The position numbers were made by a program, and so were the translations under genes. Below are positions 42,286-50,149 of a stretch of DNA of 58,617 bases, piece after piece. Source of the stretch: Oscillospiraceae bacterium (GTDB taxonomy: Bacteria > Bacillota > Clostridia > Oscillospirales > Oscillospiraceae). The notes under the pieces were generated by a model. It saw nothing but the letters and a program-made list of their open reading frames with translations. It made no database searches and was not told the DNA's origin. Positions within the stretch are counted from its first letter, which is position 1. Every line of letters starts with the position of its first letter. The stretch lies in assembly GCA_017538965.1 (NCBI GenBank), contig JAFYHU010000060.1, positions 1 through 58,617 of the forward strand. Direction: 5' to 3'.

Positions 42286-43304
42286 TGCGCCGGGTCTTTC
42301 TGATCCGGCACGGGCATCCGGATATCCCCCTGGGCGAGCGTTGGTGCCTCGGCAGGACCGACCTGCCGCTTGCCCCCGTCGGGCGGATGCAGGCAGCGCT
42401 TCTGCCCTTTGATCCTGAACTCACGGAAAAGCCGGTGTTCAGCAGTTATCTTCTGCGGGCGCTGGAAACCGCGCGCCCGCTCTGCCCGAAGCCCATGATC
42501 CGGGACGGGCTGGAGGAGCAGGACCTCGGCGAGTGGGACGGCCTGCCCTTCTCGGAAATCATGCTGCGCTGGCCGGCGCTCTACGCCGCGCGGGAAAAGA
42601 ACCCGGACATCTGGCCGGAGAGCGCCGAAACCACGGAGTCGGTGCGGCGGCGGATGCGCTCGGCGGTGCTCCGCTGTCTGGAAGAGAGCGAAGGCGACAT
42701 CGTCATCGTCAGTCATAAATCCGCCATCGCCAGTCTGACCGGCCAGCGTCCGAAATTGCTGCATGCCTCGGTTTCGACGATGGCATGGGACGGGAAAACG
42801 CTGAATCCCGTCGAGGTCGGAAGGCTTCCTCATCCGGCGCTCACGGAGAAAACATGCTCGGCGCTGCTGCAGGCGGCGGGAACACCGGAACCCGTCATGG
42901 CCCACTGCCGCGCGGTGGCGCAAAAGGCCCTGCAGCTGGCAGATCTGGCGGAGGCGGTCGGTGCTGCGCCGGACCGAAGGCTTCTCTTTTCGGCCGCCAT
43001 GCTGCACGATATTGCCCGGACCGAAGCGAAACATGCCGCCGTCGGCGCCGCCTGGCTGCGCACGCTGGGCTATCCCGAGGTCGCGGATCTCATCGCCAAG
43101 CACCACGATCTGGAAGCGGAGGGACTGAACGAAGCTGCGCTGCTGTATCTGGCGGACAAATATATACAGGGCGAGCGCGAGATAACGCTTGACGAGCGCT
43201 TTGCCCGGAGCCGGGAACGCTGTGCGGACGAGGAAGCCCTGCAGGCGCACGCCCAACGCCGGGAAACCGCAAAACGGATAGAAACCATGCTGAACAGGAG
43301 TTGA
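42285..43304 (+). CDS. Histidine phosphatase fused to an HD domain
   Basis: 339 residues. The N-terminal half is a phosphoglycerate-mutase-type histidine phosphatase (FLIRHGHPD with catalytic RHG; LEEQDLGEWDG; IVSHKSAI). The C-terminal half is an HD phosphohydrolase (AAMLHDIARTEAKH, AKHHDL). It lies between the MocA-ModE and XdhC genes with one-base overlaps, so it should act in the same molybdenum-enzyme maturation process, for example cleaving a phosphorylated cofactor or nucleotide by-product. The exact substrate is unknown. Confidence 0.85.
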   Translation: MRRVFLIRHGHPDIPLGERWCLGRTDLPLAPVGRMQAALLPFDPELTEKPVFSSYLLRALETARPLCPKPMIRDGLEEQDLGEWDGLPFSEIMLRWPALYAAREKNPDIWPESAETTESVRRRMRSAVLRCLEESEGDIVIVSHKSAIASLTGQRPKLLHASVSTMAWDGKTLNPVEVGRLPHPALTEKTCSALLQAAGTPEPVMAHCRAVAQKALQLADLAEAVGAAPDRRLLFSAAMLHDIARTEAKHAAVGAAWLRTLGYPEVADLIAKHHDLEAEGLNEAALLYLADKYIQGEREITLDERFARSRERCADEEALQAHAQRRETAKRIETMLNRS

Positions 43305-43309
43305 AAGCC

Positions 43310-44335
43310 ATGTCCAATCTTTATGCTGAAATACTGGAGCAGATCAGCCGGGTGAAGCCGGTCACGGTCAGAACCGTGATCGAAGGCCGGGAAGGCAGCA
43401 TTGCCGATGGCATGCGCCGTACGCTGTCCGAAGGCGTAAGCCCGGTTACCGATCCGAAGGGGCGCCGCTTTGCCCGCGTGACCGCGGAATACGAGGGAGA
43501 GACGCTGACCGTGAGCGAACCCGTCATGCCGGGAGAACGCCTGCTTGTTCTGGGCGGCGGGCACATTGCGCTGCCGGTCTGCGAATTTGCCGCGAGGTGC
43601 GGTTTTGAGGTCCATGTTGTGGACGACCGGCCCGAGTTTGCCAACCGCAGCCGTTTCCCCGAAGCCGCGGAGGTGCTCTGCGACAGCTTTGAAAACGGCA
43701 TCCGCAGATTCGGTGTGACGCCCTTTGACTATGTGGTGGTCATCACCCGCGGCCACCGGCACGACGCCGACTGCCTGCGGGTTCTGCTGCCCGGCGAGGA
43801 GCCGGCCTATCTGGGCATGATCGGCTCGCGCCGGCGGACAAAAGGCCTGCTGGAAATGCTGAAGGAAGAGGGCTTTGACACGGAGCGTCTCGGCAAGATC
43901 TGTACGCCCATCGGGCTGGATATCGGCGCCATCACCCCGGCGGAGATCGCGGTCTCCATTCTCTCCGAGGTCATCGCCTACAGACGCAAGCCCGAACACG
44001 GCGCTCCCGGGCGCTGCTGCGCGGATACCGATCTTGAGCTCTCGACGCTCGCCTATCTCGCGGAGAACCGCGACCCCAAGGCCGTCGTCACCGTGATCGA
44101 GACCAAGGGCTCGACTCCGCGCGGAACCGGCGCCAAAATGGCGGTGAGCCCGCTGGGCAAGGTGACCGGAAGCATCGGAGGCGGATGCAGCGAGGCCGCC
44201 GTCATCCATGACGCGGTGCGCATCATCGGCACCGGCCGCTACAAACTTGTCGATATCGACCTCACCGGCGAAGTTGCCGAATCCGACGGAATGGTCTGCG
44301 GGGGCACGATGCGCGTGCTGGTCGAAGACGCCTGA
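43310..44335 (+). CDS. xdhC: XdhC-family molybdenum hydroxylase maturation factor
   Basis: 341 residues. XdhC proteins bind Moco, insert it or its sulfurated form into xanthine dehydrogenase/aldehyde oxidoreductase family enzymes. Here the Rossmann domain comes first (LLVLGGGHIALPVCEFAA...VVDDRPEFANRSRFPEA) and the CoxI-like XdhC domain last (VVTVIETKGSTPRGTGAKM...GSIGGGCSEAAV), the reverse of the textbook order. ATG 43310 follows AGGAG and is 5 bases after the previous stop; the in-frame TTG at 43301 is too close. No Mo-hydroxylase gene is in the window. Confidence 0.9.
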   Translation: MSNLYAEILEQISRVKPVTVRTVIEGREGSIADGMRRTLSEGVSPVTDPKGRRFARVTAEYEGETLTVSEPVMPGERLLVLGGGHIALPVCEFAARCGFEVHVVDDRPEFANRSRFPEAAEVLCDSFENGIRRFGVTPFDYVVVITRGHRHDADCLRVLLPGEEPAYLGMIGSRRRTKGLLEMLKEEGFDTERLGKICTPIGLDIGAITPAEIAVSILSEVIAYRRKPEHGAPGRCCADTDLELSTLAYLAENRDPKAVVTVIETKGSTPRGTGAKMAVSPLGKVTGSIGGGCSEAAVIHDAVRIIGTGRYKLVDIDLTGEVAESDGMVCGGTMRVLVEDA

Positions 44336-44338
44336 TCC

Positions 44339-44571
44339 GAAAGAAGGGGCTGGTTCATCGTGTCGAGTTTCGCTCCCAATCAGGCTGTACCGTTTCGCGG
44401 CCAGAGAAACAACTGCCCTGTCAAACCGGCTGCTGCCGCGAATAATCAAGAGTAATCCATAGAAAAAGCGCGGCGGAGAAACCTGAGTGCGAGATACCGG
44501 TTTCTCTTCCGCGCAATTGCAGAAAGCCGAGAACGGGGTTGTCCAAAAATCTTGAGACAGCCCCTTCTTTC
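44339..44571. repeat. Non-coding segment bounded by 14-base inverted repeats
   Basis: GAAAGAAGGGGCTG (44339-44352) and its complement (44558-44571) enclose about 205 bases. The inner part of the right arm reads GGGGCTGTCTCAAGA on the minus strand, similar to ends of some insertion sequences. No transposase or clear target duplication is visible. It could be a MITE-like element or simply two terminator hairpins. Confidence 0.5.
44371..44532 (+). ncRNA. Dispersed non-coding element, copy A (candidate structured RNA)
   Basis: This segment aligns over about 160 bases with 52843-52998 on the minus strand and shares a shorter core with 56901-56957. Conserved blocks include CGCTCCC-ATCAGGC, GTTTCGCGGCC, TGCTGCCGCGAATAATC, AAAGCGCGGCG and TTCCGCGCA. 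The last part folds into a 16-position hairpin with two mismatches (GCGCGG... with ...CCGCGC, about 44468-44514), and TGCGAG lies in its loop. There is no open reading frame shared with the other copies. It could be a regulatory RNA or a mobile repeat. Confidence 0.55.
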
Positions 44572-44572
44572 T
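44535..44572 (+). terminator. Terminator after xdhC
   Basis: GGGGTTGTC pairs with GACAGCCCC (44535-44543 and 44556-44564), followed by TTCTTTCT. It lies three bases before the convergent amidohydrolase stop. Confidence 0.75.
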
Positions 44573-44574
44573 GC

Positions 44575-46158
44575 TTATTGTTTCTGTTTTTGGGCTATCT
44601 CGCCGGCACAGCCGCCGAGATAGCTTCCGTTTTCCAGAACCGGCCGGCCGTTGATATAGACATGGACGATGCCCTCCGGCCGGAAATCGGGCTTCGATTC
44701 GTCCACCTTCATCCGGTTCAGGTCCAGAACGGTGATGTCCGCCTTGAATCCGGGTTTCAGATATCCTCGATCCTGAATCCGCCAGCGGTCGGCGGTCGCG
44801 CCCGTCATTTTGCGGACGACGGTTTCGGTCGGAATCCCGTAGCGTTTTGCCAGCAGGAAGAACTGCGGGAAGGTCTGGAAGGCTGCGATGTTCTGCAGTC
44901 CCTTTTCCTCCACCCAGGCGTCAGTCATGAAAACCGACAGCTCGTCCTCCATCAGCCGGCGGACGATTTCCGCGTTGTAGTATTTGCCGAGATAAATGCT
45001 GCCGGCGCGGTGGGACAGCTCGACGAGCTTCAGATACATGTCGAGATTCGAGAGGCCTTCGGCCGCGGCGCATTCGGGGATGGTTTTTCCTTCATATTCC
45101 GGATGCTCGTCCGAGATATAGGCAACCACCATGTCATCCCAGTCGATGCCGAGCACCTTCCGGTACATCAGGATCGTCAGCTGCAGCTTGAAGCGGTTGG
45201 CGGGCTTTTTTGCCTCCTCTTCGGAAAGCTGCGCATACCACTCGGGGAACACAACGGTGATGACGGAGGCGCCGTAATGGAAGGCGTAGTTGTCAAAGGC
45301 GAGCGGTGCGCCGGCTGCCTGCTCCCGACGGAAGACCGCGAGCATTTTGTCCAGCAGCTTCCAGCTCCGCTGTCCGGTAAAGATCAGATGGCTGTATTCC
45401 ATCCGGCAGCCGGATTTGTGCATGATGTCGACCACCTCATCGAGGCCCATCTCGAGGTGCGATTTTCTGGTCAGCAGCGGATAGTCGGCGCTGACGATCG
45501 AGCAGGCGCGCGGATGGACGGTCACGATGCCGTCGTATCGGGCGATCTCTTTGGCAAACGCAAGGATTTCGTCTTCTTTGGCATAGCGGTCCGGCTCGTA
45601 CATGAAGCCGAGCGATCCGCCGAAGGCGCCGCCCTCCATGGCTTCGCGCACATAGCCGAGTTCCTTCTCGATCTGCGCGGGCGTATAGGGCGTCGGGTCA
45701 TAGCCCGTCATGCCGGCCCGGACCGAACCCTGCCCGATCAGGGGCACAAGATTGACAAAGAGCTTTCCCTCCGCGCGTGCCCGAAAGTCGGCAAAGCTGC
45801 CGGGATGCAGGCAGTCGAACAGCCCGCCGCCGACCTGTTCGCGGTAGGGGGTGTCCGGCTCCATCCCGAAGGGCGAAAAGCTGCAGTTGCCGGTGACCTG
45901 CGTCGTGATCCCCTGTTCGATGAACGGCCGGTAGTACTTTTCGGCATCTTCCCGGTCATAGAAAAAGTCGTTGTGGGAATGGGCGTCGATCAGGCCGGGA
46001 CAGACGGAGCAGCCGCTCACATCCACGATTCTGTCCGCCTCTTCGTCGATGCTGCCGCCGACGGCCAGAATCCGGTCGTCTTCGATCAGGACGTCCCCGA
46101 CCGCGGGTTTCTCTCCGGTTCCGTCATAGATCATGCCGTTTTTGAACAGGGTTTTCAT
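44575..46158 (-). CDS. N-acyl-D-amino-acid deacylase-type amidohydrolase
   Basis: 527 residues from ATG 46158 behind AGGAGGAA. Metal-dependent amidohydrolase: LIDAHSHND supplies the HxH pair, GNCSFSPFG the conserved Cys, VHPR and EYSHLI further His ligands, and FMTDAW the C-terminal Asp. The end is the typical DRGYLKPGFKADITVLDL. Family members deacylate N-acyl-D-amino acids, or open related rings, such as in dihydropyrimidinase-like enzymes. No signal peptide; cytoplasmic. It is divergent from a GH2 glycosidase, suggesting scavenging of wall- or glycan-derived material. Confidence 0.87.
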   Translation of the reverse strand: MKTLFKNGMIYDGTGEKPAVGDVLIEDDRILAVGGSIDEEADRIVDVSGCSVCPGLIDAHSHNDFFYDREDAEKYYRPFIEQGITTQVTGNCSFSPFGMEPDTPYREQVGGGLFDCLHPGSFADFRARAEGKLFVNLVPLIGQGSVRAGMTGYDPTPYTPAQIEKELGYVREAMEGGAFGGSLGFMYEPDRYAKEDEILAFAKEIARYDGIVTVHPRACSIVSADYPLLTRKSHLEMGLDEVVDIMHKSGCRMEYSHLIFTGQRSWKLLDKMLAVFRREQAAGAPLAFDNYAFHYGASVITVVFPEWYAQLSEEEAKKPANRFKLQLTILMYRKVLGIDWDDMVVAYISDEHPEYEGKTIPECAAAEGLSNLDMYLKLVELSHRAGSIYLGKYYNAEIVRRLMEDELSVFMTDAWVEEKGLQNIAAFQTFPQFFLLAKRYGIPTETVVRKMTGATADRWRIQDRGYLKPGFKADITVLDLNRMKVDESKPDFRPEGIVHVYINGRPVLENGSYLGGCAGEIAQKQKQ

Positions 46159-46187
46159 ATGCTTCCTCCTCACGCCGGTTTTTTCTT

Positions 46188-46215
46188 ATTATATGCCTTC
46201 CTGCCTGTCTGTCAA
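46188..46215 (-). promoter_or_regulatory. Promoter of the amidohydrolase gene
   Basis: TTGACA (46215-46210), 16 bases, TATAAT (46193-46188), both boxes perfect. The start near 46181 gives a 23-base leader. Confidence 0.85.
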
Positions 46216-46230
46216 GGCCGCCGATTCCGC

Positions 46231-46259
46231 TTGACTTTCCGCAGCCTGTCATATAGACT
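46231..46259 (+). promoter_or_regulatory. Promoter of the GH2 glycosidase gene
   Basis: TTGACT (46231-46236), 17 bases, TAGACT (46254-46259). It is back to back with the amidohydrolase promoter, the two -35 boxes 15 bases apart, so one regulator could cover both. Confidence 0.6.
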
Positions 46260-46358
46260 GAAACCCCTGCTGCAGATTCCCTGTTTCGATCGGCGTTCGG
46301 CCTTTGCCGGTCCGTTATGGCGCTGAGTTTTATTGTGCGCGGCACAGAAAGGAAAACC

Positions 46359-48032
46359 ATGCAGATGCTGTATACCGCAGCGGGACGGAATCTTCCCGCT
46401 GTCCCCTGGAATCGTTATCCCCGCCCGCAGATGCAGCGGGCAGACTGGCTCTGTCTGAACGGACGCTGGTCTCTTGCCTGTGAGCACGGCGCCGTGCAGC
46501 AGATTCTCGTCCCCTTCTGTCCCGAGAGCCTGCTGAGCGGGGTTGCCGAAGCGCCCGCCGCAGGCGAGACCATGGTGTACCGCCGCTTCTTCCGAATTCC
46601 GGATGACTGGCAGGGCAGACGCATCCTGCTGCATTTCGGTGCCGTCAGCCGCAGCTGTACGGTGCTGGTCAACGGCTGTGAGGTCTGCCGGCATGATCAG
46701 GCTTATCTTCCCTTCTCCGCCGATATCACGGAGGCTGTCTGCGACGGAGACAACCGGCTGGAGGTTTTTGCTGTCAACGATCTTTCGCCGAAATTCCCCC
46801 GGGGCAAACAGAGTCTCAGACGCGGCGGCATGTGGTACACCCCCTGCTCGGGTATCTGGCAGACTGTCTGGCTGGAACCCGTGCCGGAGCGGTATATCCG
46901 CCGTCTCCGCATCCGTACCGGGACTGACTTTGCCGAAATCTCCGCAGAGGGTGTGCAGGACGGCGTGATCGAGCTGGAAGACCGCGAATACCCGCTGACA
47001 GAGGGACAGGTCCGTATTCCGCTCCCGGGCGGCCGGCTCTGGACGCCGGAGAATCCGCAGCTCTATTTCTTTCATCTCCGCGCGGGTGAGGATGCGGTAA
47101 GCTCGTACTTTGCCCTGCGCAGCCTGAGCGTTCAATCCGTCCGGGGGATTCCCCGTCTCTGCCTGAACGGCAGGCCGTATTTCTTCAACGGGATTCTGGA
47201 CCAGGGCTACTGGAGCGACGGTCTCTATACCCCCGCCTCTCCCGAGGGCTTTGAGAGCGACATTCTGGTGATGAAGGAACTGGGCTTCAACACCCTGCGC
47301 AAGCATATCAAAATTGAGCCGGAGCAGTTCTATTATGACTGCGACCGCCTCGGCATGATCGTGTTTCAGGATATGGTCAGCAGCGGGGAATACCGTTATC
47401 TGCGCGATACCGTATTTCCGAATATGCACTTCTGCGCCCGAAACGACCGCCGGTTGAATCAGGACCCCGAGACCAGAAAAAACTTCCGGCAGGCCATGGC
47501 AGAGACCGTCCGGCTTCTCCAAAACCACCCTTGCATCTGTCTCTGGACGATTTTCAACGAGGGCTGGGGCCAGTTCTGCGCCGACGACTGTTTCCGCGAA
47601 CTGAAGATGCTGGACCCTGACCGCTTCATCGACAGCACCTCGGGCTGGTTTCATCAGAAGGAAAGCGATGTGGACAGCCTGCATCTCTATTTTGAAAAGC
47701 TGCACCTTGGGAAGCTGCCTCTTCCGCAGCTGCTGTCGGAATTCGGCGGCTATTCCTGGAAGGTTCCCGCGCACAGCTTCAACCTGGAAAAAACCTACGG
47801 CTACCGGAAGTACGAGCGTCAGGAAGACTTTCTCCGGGCGCTCCGGGACCTTTACAAAAATGAAATCCTGCCCCTGGCCGGAAAAGGACTCTGCGGCGCA
47901 ATCTATACCCAGGTCTCCGACATCGAGGACGAGACCAACGGACTGCTGACCTTCGATCGTGCCGTCAATAAGATCCCGTCCGACACGCTGTCGGATCTCG
48001 CCGCTGCTCTGCAGCAGGCGGTACAGGAGTAA
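46359..48032 (+). CDS. Glycoside hydrolase family 2 protein
   Basis: A 557-residue intracellular GH2 enzyme (beta-galactosidase, beta-glucuronidase or beta-mannosidase class). The N-terminal sugar-binding domain (VYRRFFRIPDDWQGRRILLHFGAVS) and beta-sandwich lead into a TIM barrel. Acid/base Glu401 lies in IFNEGWGQF and nucleophile Glu461 in LLSEFGGYS. It is far shorter than LacZ and lacks its C-terminal domains, which is normal for minimal GH2 proteins. ATG 46359 follows AAAGGA; an upstream in-frame start lacks a ribosome site. Substrate not predictable. Confidence 0.9.
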   Translation: MQMLYTAAGRNLPAVPWNRYPRPQMQRADWLCLNGRWSLACEHGAVQQILVPFCPESLLSGVAEAPAAGETMVYRRFFRIPDDWQGRRILLHFGAVSRSCTVLVNGCEVCRHDQAYLPFSADITEAVCDGDNRLEVFAVNDLSPKFPRGKQSLRRGGMWYTPCSGIWQTVWLEPVPERYIRRLRIRTGTDFAEISAEGVQDGVIELEDREYPLTEGQVRIPLPGGRLWTPENPQLYFFHLRAGEDAVSSYFALRSLSVQSVRGIPRLCLNGRPYFFNGILDQGYWSDGLYTPASPEGFESDILVMKELGFNTLRKHIKIEPEQFYYDCDRLGMIVFQDMVSSGEYRYLRDTVFPNMHFCARNDRRLNQDPETRKNFRQAMAETVRLLQNHPCICLWTIFNEGWGQFCADDCFRELKMLDPDRFIDSTSGWFHQKESDVDSLHLYFEKLHLGKLPLPQLLSEFGGYSWKVPAHSFNLEKTYGYRKYERQEDFLRALRDLYKNEILPLAGKGLCGAIYTQVSDIEDETNGLLTFDRAVNKIPSDTLSDLAAALQQAVQE

Positions 48033-48062
48033 AAACCCTGGAACAAAACAGGCTTGAAAGAG

Positions 48063-48088
48063 AAAAAGAACCGCCGGCCGGCGGTTCT
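48063..48088 (-). terminator. Terminator of the surface-glycan operon
   Basis: Perfect 22-base palindrome AGAACCGCCGG-CCGGCGGTTCT (48067-48088) followed on the minus strand by TTTTTCTC. It also lies after the GH2 gene on the plus strand, with only a weak GATTTCATT tail there. Confidence 0.9.
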
Positions 48089-48095
48089 GATTTCA

Positions 48096-49190
48096 TTATT
48101 CCAGGATCAGCTCGCAGATTCGGTCCACGGTTTCCGGCTGCAGATCAGCATAGATGGGCAGGGTCAGCACCCTGTCCGCAATGCCTGCGGCGATCGGCGT
48201 CTTTGAGGGGTCAAAGCCCGGCCGGCCGGCGTAGCAGGCAAAGGAGCTTGTCAGCGGGTAGAAGTATTTTCTCGGGATGATCCCTTCGGCGGAAAGCCGG
48301 GAGAAGATCTCGTCCCGGCTGCGCCGGAAGCCGTCGAAGACGACCGGGTAATAGGCGTTGTTCGAACGGGTGTTTTCCTGTACGCGGTTCAGCTGCAGGC
48401 CTTCGATTCCTCCGAGGCGTTCGTCATAGCGTTCGCGCACCAGACGGCGCTTTTCGATCTCTTCTTCCAGATGCCGAAGATTGCAGATGCCCATGGCTGC
48501 GCAGAACTCGTTCATCTTCGCGTTGCCGCCCACATAGGGCACGTTTTCCTCGTCGTGGATGCCGAAGTTCTTCAGGTCGCAGAGACGCCGGCGGATCTCC
48601 TCATCGTGACAGCAGACGGCGCCGCCTTCAATCGTATGGAAGACCTTGGTCGCGTGAAAGCTGAACATCGCCGCGTCGCCGAAGCAGGCCGAACTCACGC
48701 CGCCGCGGAACACGCCGAAGCTGTGCGCCGCGTCATAGATCACCGGCAGGCCGTGTTTCCGGGCGATTTCGCCGATGCGGTCCACATCGCAGAGATTGCC
48801 GTACACGTGAACCGGGAGAATCGCCGCTGTCCGCTCGCTGATCAGCGCCTCCAGCTTTTCGGGATCCAGGGTATAGGTCACGGGGTCAATGTCGCAGAAC
48901 ACGGGCGTGCAGCCGCAGCGCACAACGGCATGCGTGGTGGAGGCGAAGGTGAAGGGCGTCGTGATGACCTCTCCCTGAATGTGAAAGGCCTCCAGAATGT
49001 TCTCCAGCGCCAGATGCCCGTTTGTAAACAGCGTCAGCTGCTCACAGCCGAGGTAGCGCTGCAGCATGTTTTCCAGTTCGCGGTGCTTGCAGCCCATGTT
49101 GGTCAGCCAGCGGCTGTCCCAGAGCTCGCGGATTTCGCCGCAGTATTCCTCAAACGGCGGCATGGACGAGCGCGTTACGTTGATGCTCAT
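48096..49190 (-). CDS. DegT/DnrJ/EryC1-family aminotransferase
   Basis: A 364-residue PLP-dependent sugar aminotransferase. The PLP Lys is in FSFHATKVFHTIEGG; YDAAHSFG carries the cofactor-binding Asp and His. The fold and the terminal KYFYPLTSS segment are those of nucleotide-sugar aminotransferases that make amino sugars for surface glycans. ATG 49190 follows AAAGGAGAGG. It is the last gene of the operon, 11 bases after the related aminotransferase. Confidence 0.92.
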   Translation of the reverse strand: MSINVTRSSMPPFEEYCGEIRELWDSRWLTNMGCKHRELENMLQRYLGCEQLTLFTNGHLALENILEAFHIQGEVITTPFTFASTTHAVVRCGCTPVFCDIDPVTYTLDPEKLEALISERTAAILPVHVYGNLCDVDRIGEIARKHGLPVIYDAAHSFGVFRGGVSSACFGDAAMFSFHATKVFHTIEGGAVCCHDEEIRRRLCDLKNFGIHDEENVPYVGGNAKMNEFCAAMGICNLRHLEEEIEKRRLVRERYDERLGGIEGLQLNRVQENTRSNNAYYPVVFDGFRRSRDEIFSRLSAEGIIPRKYFYPLTSSFACYAGRPGFDPSKTPIAAGIADRVLTLPIYADLQPETVDRICELILE

Positions 49191-49201
49191 GGCCTCTCCT
49201 T

Positions 49202-50149
49202 TCAGCCGAGACAGTCAAAAACGGCCTCGATGACGAAGTCCATCTCCTCCGGGCCGTAGCGCTGGTCGCAGGGCAGCGGAAGAATCTCCCTTGTCAGCCG
49301 GCAGGCTGTGCTCTCCTCGGGCTGTTCGCGCAGCACATTGGGCCACAGCTGCGGCACGTAGATCTTTCTGGCGATCAGCTCTTTCCGGATCTCCTCTCCC
49401 TCCGCCAGCATCAGCGGGTAGGCATAGGCGCCCGCGATCCTGCGGACCGGAAGCAGGTTCCGATCCCGGAAGGCCTCATGCAGCTGCCGGAAGTTTTCGC
49501 TCCGTCTGTCCCGGACCGTGTAATAATCGATCCCGTGAAGCAGATTCTTCGTCAGGGCCGACATCGCCCTGGCTTCCGTCGGCAGGGTATCGTTGTTTGC
49601 GGTGGCTTCCGCGAAGAACTCGCCGGCCGGGCGCTCGAAGCGGCCCAGCACAAAGCCCATGCGCGCATGCGATTCATCCGCCTTCAGCCGCCGCCGCGGC
49701 GCGTCGGTGTAGAGAAAACCGCCGTCCGCAACCCCCAGGAACTTCCGGCAGGTGTACAGGGTGTCGGCCCCTTTCACCGGCGGGCAGAAGAAGGCCTGCG
49801 CGTTGTCGACAATCAGCCGGGGAGTGACGTCCGCCCATTCCTGCAGCTCTTTCTGTGTCAGCTGGCCGTAGTAGTTGACCAGATACAGCCACTCGTCCTC
49901 TTCGGGCCGGGCGTTTATCGGCCGCAGGTCCGGACCGATTTCATAGCGGCGCAGCGTAACGCCGTGCGTTTCACAGGCCTGCGTCACGGCATCGCAGAGG
50001 AAGTCCGGCAGCAGCAGCTTTCGGATGTCCCGCTGTTCGATCAGATAGGAAAGGCAGGCTCTCCCGCTCGAGAGCGCCAGTGCTTCCTCGTGCATCATCG
50101 GGCCGGAAAAGCGCTCCAGCTCCAGATATCCGCCGATCTCCTTATGCAT
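49202..50149 (-). CDS. Divergent DegT-like PLP aminotransferase
   Basis: A 315-residue relative of DegT aminotransferases. DNAQAFF takes the place of the usual Asp-Ala-His segment, and TCRKFLGVADGGFLYT supplies a candidate PLP Lys. It overlaps the upstream ATP-grasp gene by 8 bases. It may form a pair with the canonical DegT enzyme 11 bases downstream, or act on a carrier-bound substrate made by the ATP-grasp ligase. Start ATG 50149. Confidence 0.75.
   Translation of the reverse strand: MHKEIGGYLELERFSGPMMHEEALALSSGRACLSYLIEQRDIRKLLLPDFLCDAVTQACETHGVTLRRYEIGPDLRPINARPEEDEWLYLVNYYGQLTQKELQEWADVTPRLIVDNAQAFFCPPVKGADTLYTCRKFLGVADGGFLYTDAPRRRLKADESHARMGFVLGRFERPAGEFFAEATANNDTLPTEARAMSALTKNLLHGIDYYTVRDRRSENFRQLHEAFRDRNLLPVRRIAGAYAYPLMLAEGEEIRKELIARKIYVPQLWPNVLREQPEESTACRLTREILPLPCDQRYGPEEMDFVIEAVFDCLG

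Noticed and set aside
44539-46326. Plus-strand frame opposite the amidohydrolase
   Set aside because: It is a shadow of the amidohydrolase, which has a complete active site and ribosome site.
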